Source: Diphasiastrum complanatum (taxonomy: Eukaryota > Streptophyta > Lycopodiopsida > Lycopodiales > Lycopodiaceae). From it: 64,000 nucleotides of DNA. How positions within the stretch are numbered: position 1 is the first letter of the stretch; each line of letters opens with the position of its first letter. Where the stretch lies: positions 46,186,966 through 46,250,965 of the forward strand of contig CM055109.1 of NCBI GenBank assembly GCA_029204225.1, written 5' to 3'. Shown here piece by piece: positions 1 to 10,556 of this stretch. The translations under genes and the position numbers were made by a program. The notes beneath the pieces are model-generated. The model saw only the letters and a list, made by a program, of their open reading frames with translations, made no database searches and was not told the DNA's origin.

Positions 1-578
1 CAGTCGTATGGCACAACGGAGGGGTTAGGGAATTCCAAAAAGGATTCCACTATCTGACTCAGCAGCATAGAGTGGATTCTGTCCTTGCAAAATGTTGAAA
101 TAACCAGAAAGTTATTCAACAGATGTGTAGTTGCCTGAATGACGAGTTCCGTAATAGCTTCTATCAGGTAACCATTGTTAGTCTGGATAGAAATTTCTGG
201 TGTGGTTTGGGTGATGAATGGTTTGATCACAGCTTTGGCGTGGCAATGGGAGATGGGTTGACGATCACCGGACATAATGCCAATGGTGACCATCGAGTCG
301 GCGTTAATCTTGACCTTGTACGTGGTACCTTGGTTCAGAAAGTGGAAACGAGCCTTGTCCTCATCCCAAGTGGCATAAGCGTGAAGGGCGAGGCCCATGT
401 TAATCTCAGAATGGAAGAGCGCCGAGTAAAAACCCATTGTTTCAAGGAGTGGGCCGGTTGTCTGCAGCCATGGTTGGATCAGAGTGTCAGAGGGTAGAGG
501 CCAAATCTGTGTGGCCTCGGGGATGTCTCGCTGGATCACCTGTTTGGTGCCAGAGTCTTCAGAGGATGAGGAGGCCAT
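1..578 (-). CDS. Unidentified ORF, open at the window edge
   Basis: On the minus strand an ATG at 578-576 opens a frame that I read codon by codon to position 1 without a stop (at least 192 residues), so the C-terminus lies outside the window. The product begins MASSSSEDSGTKQ and contains the patches QIWPLPSDTLIQPWL and SMVTIGIMSGDRQPIS. I see no signal peptide, membrane span, zinc knuckle or retroviral catalytic motif. It lies about 1.1 kb downstream of, and on the same strand as, a gypsy integrase, so it could be an extra ORF 3' of pol, the start of another element, or a host gene. A plus-strand frame at 123-497 is its shadow. Function unknown. Confidence 0.55.
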   Translation of the reverse strand, partial: MASSSSEDSGTKQVIQRDIPEATQIWPLPSDTLIQPWLQTTGPLLETMGFYSALFHSEINMGLALHAYATWDEDKARFHFLNQGTTYKVKINADSMVTIGIMSGDRQPISHCHAKAVIKPFITQTTPEISIQTNNGYLIEAITELVIQATTHLLNNFLVISTFCKDRIHSMLLSQIVESFLEFPNPSVVPYD

Positions 579-1681
579 GTTAGCAATGATGATTAGTGGT
601 CGAAAAAGTTATAAAAGTAGAAAAAACACTGAAAAATGAAAAAAGATGTGGAAATAGTAGAAAACTGATAATAATGAGTGTTGGAGGACAATGATTGTAG
701 TTCAGAGCGCAGATCAGTGTTTAATATGAGCAGATGACAACTGGTAGAAAGTTTGGTTGAAAACAAAAAACTTGGTATTTTCAGTGAAAATTTCGGCAAA
801 GCTTCGCTAGCGAAGTGACAAATGACTTGAATTCAGCCCTTATATAACGAAATTTAGAGTGCATATTAGGTGAAATCCACTTTCCCTTGTTCAATTCTAC
901 CCAAATTTTGACAGGCACCTTCTTCACAAAATTGTAAGACCTCAGAGAAGTCTGCGAGAGTTCAGAAGGTGATTTGATTGCTATGCGAAGGTTCTGCAAG
1001 GGTTCAGGCTGTCTGCGAGAGTTCAACTCTTGCAGGAAGTGATCTCTCACACAACTTGTTCTTGTGATTGGATTTTCAAGATCAGACCATGTAGGCAGAC
1101 TAATTACACTGCTCTAATTCTATTTAGGCACCTTGCGAGAGTTGGTAAGATGATCTTGATGCTCTACGAGGGTTCTGAAAATTTTGCTTCTGAGAACTCT
1201 CGCATACACTAAAAAATGATGATTCCTCCACCAAGAATTCTTGCAAAGATTTTCATGGATGCATCTAGGTCAGATCTGGTGACTGTCCAATTTTCAAGAG
1301 CTATCTCCCGGGGGATCTCAAAAAATCATGAAAAAAGTGCTCTTTCAGAGTGTTTTTGGACAAGATCTCGAGATTTTCTGATTTTTAACTTTTGTAAACT
1401 GGTAATCAGTTTCATCCAGGCTTGATCTGACTGTTGGTAGTGCTCTGGAAGTTCTGATGAATTCTTGGTAGTAGATCCATCAGTCAATCTAACGATCTAC
1501 TTCCTTTTTTATCCTATCAAGATCTAGATCCTCCTTAGATTCTGATGGATTTTTCCGATCTTGTCAGATCTAGCTGAATCTTGATGGATTTAGCTTGATT
1601 TGGCTTGATCTCCTTAGATCTAGCGGTGATGGCTGAGCAGATTAGCATTTTGTAATGTGCCACCTCCAATCTGGATTTGTC
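579..1681. other. Non-coding spacer with short degenerate repeats
   Basis: No coding frame is supported. Around 950-1205 the words GCGAGAGTTC and GCGAGGGTTC recur on both strands. From 1490 to 1630 GATCTAGATC / GATCTTGATGG-like words recur. It lies between the end of a gypsy integrase and the next ORF on that strand, so it may contain a gypsy 3' LTR, but I could not define LTR ends. Confidence 0.4.
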
Positions 1682-2890
1682 TCACTGTGGTGGCCAGTAC
1701 TTGTGCAACCGACTACTGTTGATGGGTGTGTCGAATGGCATCCCATCTAGCTTTTCTAAGTTCACGGCCCCATGATTAAGAGTTTCATTGATCCTATAAG
1801 GACCTTCGCCCATGAATTTTAACTTCCTCTTGATCGCCTTGGTTTTATACATCAGGACCAAATCTCCTGAACGAAGATCCTTCTCTTCTAATCTGTGATC
1901 ATGCCAAGCTTTGTGTCTTTCTTTTTCAGCTGCCAGTGCATGCACAACTAGTAAGCATATTTCACAGAGTTTATGTAAAGCTTCGTGGCAAAGCTGTAGA
2001 GATTTGGACTCATTAAGACGTTGCGCGGTGGCAATCCTTAATGAAGGAGCTAAAAACTCTACTGGCATCACAGCATCCTGACCATATACCAATTGGAAGG
2101 GTGTTTGATCAATGCTCACTTTATATGTTGTCCTGAATGCCCACAGTTCAGCATGCAACTTGTGTTCCCAATCTGATCTTCTAGCTTCAATTGTTTTTGT
2201 GAGCACGCTACACATGATCTTATTGGATGATTCTGCTTGTCCATTACCACGAGAATAATAAGGCGTACTGGTTCTGTGGATCACGAAGAATTCCTCCAAC
2301 AGGACCTTGATGGTCTCGTTGATGAAATGGCTTCCGCGATCACTGACTAGTTCCACCGGGCATCCGAAGCGCACAATGATATTTTCATAAAGGAACTTGG
2401 CAGTGGTCCTAGCATTAACTACTCTTACTTCCTTGGCTTCGACCCATTTGGTGAGGTAGTCTGTGGCTACGATTATGTATCAAACCTGGGAACTCCTTGC
2501 TGCAGGGTGAATTGGACCAATATAATCCAATCCCCATTTTTCGAACAGTGCTTGGGCTAAGATTAGGTGTAGTAGATCATAGTTCAATCTCATTGGTCTC
2601 CTTGCCCTTTGGCACACATCACACTTTTTCAAGTATTCCTCCATATCTTTATGAATCGTTGGCCACCAACATCCTGATTGCAGAATCTTGCGAACTATAA
2701 TGTCAGATGCAAAATGACCTCACCCATGTGAAAGTGAAATGATCTGGGTGGTCTCATGAGGAAGAATACACCGCCGAAGAATTCCGTCTGGACCTCTTCG
2801 GTACAACTGGTCGGCAATCAGCTGATAAGGTCATCATAGCCCGCAAAATATATGGGCTCAGGCACTATTGGCTCCTCATCCACTTTGGCC
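1682..2890 (-). pseudogene. Ty3/gypsy integrase, degenerate
   Basis: Integrase inserts retrotransposon cDNA into the genome. Reading down the minus strand there is a zinc-binding region (SGCWWPTIHKDMEEYL, then CDVCQRARRP), then GLDYIGPIHPAA leading into the catalytic core with DYLTKWVEA, then ELVSDRGSHF and YYSRGNGQAESSNK carrying the later acidic residues. A GPY-type C-terminal module follows (GEGPYRINETLNHG) and the frame ends at 1682. Two in-frame TGA codons (2480-2482 and near 2720) break the upper part; the lower 230 codons are open. Remnants of the RNase H to integrase connection (LIADQLYRRGPDGILRR) are visible near 2800-2850. No reverse transcriptase lies between this and the gag just upstream, so the element has lost the middle of pol. 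Confidence 0.85.
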
Positions 2891-2893
2891 CAT

Positions 2894-4650
2894 TCAGCTT
2901 TGCTTGTGGTGCAATCCGTAGTAGTTCTCCGAGTGGTAAATTAACATGGCTTGACAACAAAAGTATGAGCCTTTCAGTGGGTGGTTCCTCGGGCTCCACC
3001 ATGTGAAAAGGTGGTTCATGTTGGTGCAACCGATCATTCTGATCAGTGTGTAGTGGTGAGCCAACTTGCAGTTCTCGTTCGACACCGATTGGAGCTTCTG
3101 TGGGATTGTCTTTTTCTTGCTTCTTTTCTGGTACTGTCTTCTCTCTTCTCTCACATTTGGATATGGCGCTGAAGTTGAGGGTTGGTCGTCAGTGACCAAT
3201 GGTGGTGGTGAGGGAGCCACTTCCTTCCTCTTTTGTGCTCGCGTAACAGCTAACACAGGAGCGTGGTCTTGTCGACCTTTCGATGGCATCCCTGCTAGAA
3301 CTGTTGGTTGCTGTATGGCAATGAGGTTAAGCGGTGCACTGGTTCCAGGTTTAAATGGACAATTCTTGAAACAGTGTCCATAACCGCAATCTTGGCAGGA
3401 GATTGTATATTGTCCTTTGTAGGGACATTCTGCAATTTTGTGTCTTTCGTCGCATCCGTAGCAGCCGTAATTTCTTCCACCTTGATGCTGAGTTTGAGTT
3501 GCATAGGCTGAAACATATTCATTTATGGCAGAATCCATAAATGGTTCATATGGTCCATACCATTGTTGCTGTTCAGGTTGAGATGGCATTTGCATTTCTT
3601 GTTTCGCTGCTGTCAGGTTTACATGGGCCACTTGTTGATTGGCTGGCCCTGGTGGAGCAGGTAAGGCCATGCGTTGTGGTTGATTGGGTGCACCGTATCT
3701 TGGTGCTGCTTTAGGTGCCCCTTGATGATAAGGATAAGAAGTCTGATAAGGACTTCTCTTCTGTTTAACAACCCTGGGGTTAAACGGACAAAATGTTGTA
3801 TCGTGCGATGTTGCATTGCACAGATCGTATCATCTATGTGTCAATCTCAGATTTTGCTTTAGGACTGGACACTCATTCGTTGTATGGTTTTGCGCGCATA
3901 CTGAACACCATACATTTGCTCGTCGAGGATACTGCAGCTGATTTGGCTCCGGTTGATGTGGAGTTACTGCTACAGTTCCGTAAGGCCTTCAGTTTCTGCA
4001 AACTGCGCTTTAAGTTGCTCCATCTGTTGTTTGTGTAATTTTGTCATTTGCTCCAGCAACAGTTCTGTGGATAGAGTGGATGCGTTTGATGATGATGATG
4101 CGAACAAGGGAGTAGGAGTGTGGATGGAAGGATATTCGTCGTCAGATCCCTCATCCTCTTCTCTGATGGCATCTTCCATAGCTTCTTGCAGAGTAGCGTA
4201 CTGCTCCCGTTGTTTTAGTTCTCTTCTGATGTTTCATGGTAATCCGACTAGGAACCACATGATCATTGCATGATCGGGAGTCAGGGCTGCACTACACTCG
4301 GATCGTAGATGTTTGATCTGTTCAATATAGTCCCGGACCCTTTCTCGTTTTCCCATCTTGACTTTGCTCAACAGGAGAAACGGGTCTTCCAGGAACTTTC
4401 TTGGTTTAAAGTGCGTAATGAGAGCCATCTTAACCGCTTCCCAGGTGGATTTCTCTTCCTCTGACAGGTTAAAAAACCAGTCCTGAGCCACTGCAAGTAA
4501 GGACATAGGGAATATCATCAGCTTCTCTAAGAGTTCAGTCACCGACCAGATGCCTTTGCCCTTCAGAAGTGTTTTGATTTTGAATTTCCATATCCTGTAA
4601 TTTGCACCATCAAGACTGATTGCTACTCTTGTTTGGATCATTGTAGCCAT
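2894..4650 (-). pseudogene. Ty3/gypsy gag with four zinc-knuckle-like motifs
   Basis: Capsid and nucleocapsid precursor that would package element RNA in cytoplasmic particles. The capsid part (4650-4237) starts MATMIQTRVAISLDGANYRIW and has the gag signature around W, LITHFKPRKF and RVRDYIEQIKHLRSECS. One TGA at 4234-4236 interrupts the frame, which then continues through an acidic stretch to about 3970. After a frameshift come four short knuckles of form C-x2-C-x3/4-H-x4-C: CSVCAQNHTTNEC, a second near 3830 whose first Cys is replaced by Tyr, CYGCDERHKIAEC, and CQDCGYGHCFKNC. A proline/lysine-rich tail ends at 2894. Integrase follows directly, implying a gag-to-integrase deletion. Four knuckles is more than the one or two usual for plant gypsy gag. 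Confidence 0.8.
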
Positions 4651-4754
4651 ATTGTGTTGCCTAGAGAATCACTGCCCATGTCGCAAACGGTTTTATTTCT
4701 TATTGATGTATCGTGAACGATTTTGTTTCCTTTGAATTTTCTTGTGCGGAAGCC

Positions 4755-5722
4755 TGTGGAGTCGAAGATCTTTCGTAGTATAGCCCTTCCACCTATCAAC
4801 AAAGGTTAGATCACTAGATAGGTACCTAACTATGCATAGATGCTACTTTTAGTTAATTTCCTACTTTCTCCCTTAACTCTACTCACCACTATACTACTCA
4901 TCTTTAACTCTACTCCTCTACACTGGAATGTAGAAGAAGAGATTGAGAAAAGAAGAGAAAGAGCCACCCAACCATAGCTAGATCCAAGCTTTAAGCAAGA
5001 CCTATCTAGCACCCCCTTGCTAAACCACAATCACTACCATCACAAACACAAGCATCCTCAAGATCATACCCCCATCTAAGTCCCATACCAAAGATGGTGA
5101 TCCTCACAAGAGCAAGCAAGCAAAATCAAAGCTCTCTACACACTAGCAATCCACTAGAGGATAGAAGCAAGTCACAACACAAGAAATCTCCGCTCAATTG
5201 GGAACCCTCTCCCTCTCATATAGATGGGCACTATGGAATGCCTACACAAGACAAAAAGAAATGGGGAGGCAAATGAAGGGCCAAGAGACTCACAAATTAG
5301 TGGAATGTCAAAAGACACCTCCATAACTTGTGGTTCTTGAATATAACTTCTTGGGTTCTTTAGGGGCATCTTGGGACCCTAGTAGGTGCGCCCTCCTACT
5401 AGTTCCCCAGGACCCTTATGTGATGGCTAATTTTGGCCCAAGGCCTATTATGTCATTATGGCTCAAGGTTGAGGCCCAAGGTCTAGGAAAATGACCAATA
5501 CCCATGGTAAGGTCCTCCTAACACCTCACTAGGTTTCATACCTCTATCCAAGGCATAGACACCTACATGCCCTTATCCAAGGACACCAGTACCTTAATCT
5601 AAAGGCACGTACTCCTAATCCTAGAGATATCTCTTATTTAAGGGTGATTCACCATTTAGCCTCCCAGATACTAAATGGGGAGATAGGGATTAAAGTACTG
5701 CCAGTTACATAGGTATGTAACA
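4755..5722 (-). repeat. Chromovirus 3' LTR
   Basis: On the minus strand the sequence TGTTACATACC begins at 5722, directly after a polypurine tract, as expected for the start of a 3' LTR. A TATA-like box (CTATATGAGAGG) lies near 5218. The other end is uncertain: I place it at a CCACA near 4755, but no partner LTR or target duplication is present to prove it. Short frames inside this interval are not genes. Confidence 0.5.
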
Positions 5723-5740
5723 TTCCTTCCCCCTTAACTT
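5723..5740 (-). other. Polypurine tract of the chromovirus
   Basis: Minus-strand AAGTTAAGGGGGAAGGAA sits immediately before the TG of the LTR and would prime plus-strand DNA synthesis. Confidence 0.7.
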
Positions 5741-6620
5741 AAATTTTTCCTTGTAGGGAAAAATTTGGAAAATTCTTCTGGAGATCAGCTTCCTTTTCCC
5801 ATGTATCTTCCTCTTATGACTTGCCCCTCCACCTAATTAAAAAATCCTGAAACACTCTATTCCTTAGAGTTTTCTGTCGGCTATTAACAAATTGCCTCCG
5901 GTTTAGGTGGACCACTTGCGGACTCATCATGAAGAAGCTTTACTAGATCTTCCATAGGGATCGGGGTTTCTCCAACCCCCAATGAGGGTTTTAACTTACT
6001 AACGTGAAAAACATGATGAATTTCAACGTTATTTGGAAGATCTAGTTTGTATGTGACCTTGTTAATCACTTGGATAACTTTAAAAGGACTGCAAGACCTA
6101 GGTGCCAACTTTGCACACTTACCAGTTTTCAAGCCCTTGGAGTGTCTAGGGACCTCAAAAACACCATGTCATTGACGTTGAATTTCTTGTGCTTTCGAGA
6201 TAGATCAGCATAGTGCCTCGCCCTGTCCTAGACACTTCTTATGTTGTCTTTAGCCAGCTGTAATATTTCTTGCATATCTGCAAGTAAAATTACTTGTGGC
6301 TTGCACCCTAAGGTTCTTCATGCCAACACTTATTGGTGATTGAGGTTGATAACCATACATAAGCATGAAAGGGCTGAATCTGGTCACTAAGTGTTTTGCA
6401 CTATTATATGCAAACTTCACCACTGGAAGGTAATTTTCCCAATTAGATTGCCAATGGCCCACATATGCTCGTAGCATATCTTCCATTGTGACCGTCTGAT
6501 TCAAGATTATCTGTAGAACTCATATTCAAAGTTTTTTCCAAGTTTTCAAACACTGCATGCCAAAAATTCCCAGTGAATTTTGGGTCACGATCATTGACAA
6601 TATGAGGGTGGAGGTTAGCT
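5741..6620 (-). pseudogene. Chromovirus integrase core, GPY module and chromodomain
   Basis: C-terminal end of a Ty3/gypsy pol polyprotein of the chromovirus type. In minus-strand order I see IVNDRDPKFTGNFWHAVFE (integrase core), then NWENYLPVVKFAYNSAKH and SPFMLMYGYQP, then a GPY-like C-terminal region (KLAPRSCSPFKVIQVINKV, VFHVSKLKPS). After a frame change there is a chromodomain at about 5887-5755 with VFQDFLIRWRGKS, then one TAA at 5814-5816, then EEDTWEKEADL. The chromodomain would direct insertion to marked chromatin. The 5' part of the element is missing beyond 6620. Frameshifts and the stop make it non-functional. Confidence 0.85.
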
Positions 6621-7575
6621 CAAATGCTCCTTATGCTTGCATTCTCTATGGCAAACAATAAACATGAAAATAGAAAGCAATGGAAAAACACAATCAAGAG
6701 CAATAGCAAGTAGTGAATAGCAAATGAGGATGCTTCTCTTCCAAAAATGGTAGAGTTTTCTCCTTCTCATTAAGCATGAAAATAGTGTACAAATGGTGTC
6801 TTTTTATAAAATGGGAAAGGCCCTTGCCCCTCAATATTATTGGCTAATATTCACAATGATCCTATCCATTCATCTTGGACCCAACTTGATCCAAGGGCCC
6901 ACAAAAAGTACATTGGAAATCACAAGATTCATGTGAGTCCCAATTTGGACCCAACTCTAAAAAGTGATCTCTAAGTTTAAAAATGACATTGGGCCTCTAG
7001 TTTTATTTTAATTCCAAGGCCCAAGTCAAGTTTATTTTAATTACAACTCTAATTGCGTGCTCATTGGGCCATGGGCTTATACACGCAGGATGCCATGCCC
7101 TCGCAACACATTTTATTGGAGGATTTTATTTATTTACACTTTGTTGGGAATACCCCCAACAAAGCTTGCAGGACCCTAAACACGCGACTACAGATCACAG
7201 AACATGTATCATTCTAGCAATCAAGACAACGGTGGACAAGGAGATGTACAAGATAGAGTAATCGTATTATCAGTTTCATTCTTTTTAGAGCGAGGCAGTC
7301 AATGTCTCGCTCGTTGGCGACCTGACACTCTGCTCTTTTCACTGTGTTCTGCTCGTTGGCAGACTTTCATGCACAACTATTTCATTTCTATTATTTTTTT
7401 CTGCTCTACTACGCACATTGTCCGTCGTGTTTTTTGATTAAAAAAAAAAAGGATTAATATATCCACTGTGTGGAGTTTACAAGATAGCTTAACAGAGAAT
7501 TACAAGACTAGTTAACGCTAATCAACTAATTAGTTACTCTTTGTTATAGCTAACTGTTTCGGCTGAGCGTGAAGT
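6621..7575. other. Anonymous non-coding DNA
   Basis: No supported coding sequence. A short palindrome (CTTTGTTGGG, 6-base loop, CCCAACAAAG) lies near 7138-7163. A run of 11 A near 7440 could be the 3' end of a non-LTR retroelement, but I found no LINE or SINE body next to it. Confidence 0.35.
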
Positions 7576-7854
7576 TTAGGACTCCACGCCCGTTGTGTTG
7601 CCAGCTGGCAACGCGAAAGATTTTCTTTTGTTTCTTTTCGTTTCATGTCGCTTCGTGTTTTTTTTGGTCCTGGAGGCATATTTGACTTTCGCAAATCGTT
7701 TGACTTTCGTGAATTGTTTGACCTTCGAGTTTCGCTTCGATTTGTGTCTTATGGTTTTCGAGGCACGTTGACTTTCGCAAATTGTTCGCCATTCGACTTT
7801 CGCTTCGTGTCGCTTCGCTTCGCGTCGCGGCAAAGTTGCAAGAGTTCACCATTT
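7576..7854. repeat. TTTCG-rich degenerate short tandem repeat
   Basis: Units such as GACTTTCGCAAATCGTTT, GACTTTCGTGAATTGTTT and CGCTTCGTGTCGCTTCG recur with variation. On the minus strand this gives lysine/arginine-rich frames that I regard as artefacts of composition. CpG dinucleotides are far more frequent here than in the flanking AT-rich DNA. Confidence 0.55.
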
Positions 7855-8640
7855 CTAACACAAAGATGTATTTCTGGTCTTCATGGAATATAACATCTCT
7901 ACTCTCAATTGTGATTGAGATAGAGGGAACATAAATTTTGTATGCCTTCTTGTTGGATGAATACCCAACCATGATCCCTTAGCTTGAATTTGGATCATCT
8001 TTTCTCTTTGTTTCCAAGGGAATATGCACAAAACAAGTACACCCAAAAACTCTAAGGTGTTCAACCTCATGCTTTTTCTTGAACAAGACTTCATATGGTA
8101 ATCTTCCTGCAAGAGTATTGTGAGGTAGTCTATTGCACAAGTAATTTGCACAATTTATTGCTTCTCCCCAAAATTCAATAGGCAAAGAAGCTTCGATTCG
8201 AATTGCTTTAGCACATTCACATAAGGATCTATTTTTTCTTTCGACAACCCCATTTTGAGATGGGGAATAAGCACAAGAAAATTCTCTTTTGATCCCTTCA
8301 CTCTCACAATAATCATAGAACTTATTGGAGATGTATTTGCCTCCTCCATCACATCTCAAAGCTTTAACTTTAAAAGAAAACTGTTTCTCAACATAAGCTT
8401 TGAAAACTAGGAAGTTATCAAACACCATAGACTTTGAAGAAAGAAGGTATAGCCTAGTATATTTTGTGAAGTCATCAATGAAGGTAACAAAACAAGTAGC
8501 ACCACCAATACTTTTTGAGGAAGAAAAATGAACATCCGAGTGTATTAATTGCAATCGATGAGTAGTCTTGATAGAAGACCTTTGATATGGCTTTCTATGT
8601 GATTTTGCAATAGCACAAGCCTCACAATGCTGGGAAGAAA
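7855..8640 (-). pseudogene. Ty1/copia integrase fragment
   Basis: Minus-strand frame starting at CEACAIAKSHRKPYQ (pre-integrase zinc region end), through HSDVHFSSSKSIGG, FVTFIDDFTKYTRLYLLSSK, KALRCDGGGKYISNKF and SPSQNGVVERKNRSLCECAK (catalytic core with the late Glu), to FGCTCFVHIPLETK and ESRDVIFHEDQKY. One TAA near 7979 interrupts it. There is no gag, protease or reverse transcriptase. It closely resembles integrase of element J (56.7-57.5 kb), so it is a truncated copy of the same family. Its 5' boundary near 8640 joins an unrelated minus-strand ORF. Confidence 0.88.
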
Positions 8641-8882
8641 TGAACAAGATCAGTATAATGCATGTACGAGAGTGAATCTATGGAGATAACAGACTTACTG
8701 AGTATATCCCTGAATCTAACATAATGTTCATAAAATACGTCAAAATTTGGTTGTGCAATATTGAAAACATGTAAATATGGCCTGAATAGATTGTGGAAGT
8801 AGTCTAGATTTTCGGTAATCCCAAATTCAGTAAAAAATGAACTCAGGCCCGAATCTCGTGTAGATCCTGAGGAAGAGGCCAT
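8641..8882 (-). pseudogene. Unknown ORF truncated by a copia fragment
   Basis: A minus-strand ATG at 8882-8880 starts MASSSGSTRDSGLSSFFTEF and the frame stays open for about 80 codons, rich in Phe, Tyr and Asp (NLDYFHNLFRPYLHVFN). At about 8640 it runs into the copia integrase fragment. The rest of the protein is not recognisable on the far side. No domain recognised. The opening resembles the ORF at the left window edge only in its Ser-rich start, which is weak evidence of kinship. Confidence 0.4.
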
Positions 8883-9737
8883 GGCACTACGACAGATATC
8901 GCACATGTGCATGAGGGAGACAAAACGAAACAAAACTAACTCTAAAGGTCGCGCACAAGAGGTATATGTACGGCAGGTAGCAATTGAATAACGCACTTGT
9001 GTGCAAGTAGAGATCGATGAATAAAATGGACAACAAAGCGCGTGCACAAGAGCGATATGCTGTGAATTTTGAGAAAGAAAAAAGTAAAAAATTAATCGGG
9101 ATTTGTGCCTTTTATACTGAAATTTCACACTTGTGGTCAACGGTCAACGGACACGTGTTCATTCTTGATTGGTCTGCAGGCACTGGCATGTGTGAGGTGA
9201 CACTTGGACACATGTGAAATAACACAAGGACACGTGTCTCGTGTTCATTTGTCAGATGGACAACACGTGTTGCTCTCGCATTTGGTTGTACAATCCCACA
9301 CGTTTGAAATGATAACCTGACATGTGTTGAACGATCATTCGCTGTCTTGTGCCAAATGTTGATGACTAGATAGCTCACACGTGCAACAGGACGTTCTTTC
9401 GCACATGCGAACCGCGATATAAAATCACAAACTCCGATGAATTTTTTCACTTTTTTTTTTCACTCTGCATATTGCACTTGTGCGCCTCCTTCATAATCGA
9501 TATTCTGCCTATTGCATTCCATGCGCATAGGTCCGATATTTCTGCCTACGTGTCTCCTCATATCGGACTTGTGCGTCTCTTTTTTATATTCATCGATCTC
9601 TCTGATATTTCGCTCACACAGGTCCAATATACCGTACATTTTTTTTCGTACATATCGCTCCTCTGTGAACGGTTCATAGTCCTCCCCTTCTTATCCTCAT
9701 CATCACGCACAAGTGTGATATCCCCTAGTATACTTCC
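8883..9737. promoter_or_regulatory. Spacer between divergent ORFs with ACACGTGT/ACATGTGT words
   Basis: This interval separates a minus-strand ORF (start 8882) from the plus-strand H3-like pseudogene (start 9738). Between 9150 and 9410 there are repeated near-palindromes: GGACACGTGTTC, GGACACATGTG, GGACACGTGTCTC, CAACACGTGTTG, TGACATGTGTTG and TCACACGTGC. Such CACGTG cores are the binding site class of plant bZIP and bHLH factors (G-box). Regulatory use is inference only. Confidence 0.35.
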
Positions 9738-10556
9738 ATGGATAGGAGAAAGCAGACAAGGAGGGATTTCTTCTCTGCTGGCTCATCCTCAGCTCATGTG
9801 GTTGCCATTACACCTCCAACTAGATCTAGAAGGCGCAACCGCAGCAAGTGGCTCTCTGAAATTTGTAAGTATTAGAGATCAACCGCTTTGTTGATTCCCA
9901 GAGCTCCATTCTACCGTGCCATCTACCACATAACTAGAAATGATCTCGGTCAGCTTGTTAGATTCACACCCTCTGCTCTCCAGTGCCTTCAGGAAGCTAC
10001 TGAGGACTATATGAGCCTTTTTTTTGAAGATTCATTTTTGCTTGTTATTCATACTAAGAGAGTCACCATAATGCCTAAGGACTTTTAGTTACTGATGAGA
10101 ATGAGCGTGAGATTTTTCAAGTTACACATGTCTCAGCCTACTGCTCCCAGACCTATTCCTCTAGATAGGACTAATCTTCCTACCAAGCGTCCTAGGAAGT
10201 AGGCAGCCACCAAGAGAGGCCCGAAGAAAGTAAGGAGGGTAGATACCACCGACTCTGTGAAGCCTAACCCGGATGCAAATGTAGATAATGTTGCCCTAGA
10301 TAAAGTTGTAAATATAGCTACATCGATTTTGGATAATCCTGCAATTCTTGTAGATACTCCACCTCCTCCTGCTCCTTCAAATCTTTTTACATATATAGAT
10401 TCCGATGATTATCTTAAATTTGAGAAGGACATAGCCGATGCTGTAGATAGAATTGGTACTCCATTTTGTTTTAGAATAGAGGAAATTGACTTTAGTATTA
10501 ATTATAGAGTTGTCGATTGTTTGGATCTTAAAAATAGACAAGCTTTCTATCAATGA
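9738..10556 (+). pseudogene. Histone H3-fold protein (CENH3-like), nonsense-interrupted
   Basis: One continuous frame of 272 codons from ATG 9738 is broken only by TAG at codons 46 (9873), 117 (10086) and 155 (10200). The N-tail (MDRRKQTRRDFF) recalls the H3 tail. The fold is clear: EICKY, then RSTALLIPRAPFYRAI, then LGQLVRFTPSALQCLQEATED, then FFEDSFLL and HTKRVTIMPKDF, matching the N-helix to helix 3 of H3. Loop 1 has one extra residue compared with canonical H3, as in centromeric H3. In canonical H3 the first two TAG positions are Gln in KYQ and KDIQL, so CAG-to-TAG decay explains them. A second tail after the fold contains PRK-TAG-AATK, like PRKQLATK. The last 100 codons (from VKPNPDANVD) match nothing I know. 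No intron interrupts the fold, so this may be a processed copy. Confidence 0.72.

Noticed and set aside
123-497. Plus-strand 124-codon frame near the left edge
   Set aside because: It is antisense to the longer, fully open minus-strand ORF and shows no family features.
7576-7833. Lys/Arg-rich minus-strand frame as a nuclear protein
   Set aside because: The composition comes from the TTTCG repeat; the frame has no domain and ends in the repeat.
9867-9872. GTAAGT in the H3-like pseudogene as an intron donor
   Set aside because: H3 homology continues without a gap across the site (EICKY then RSTALL), so these bases encode Lys-Tyr. No matching acceptor fits.
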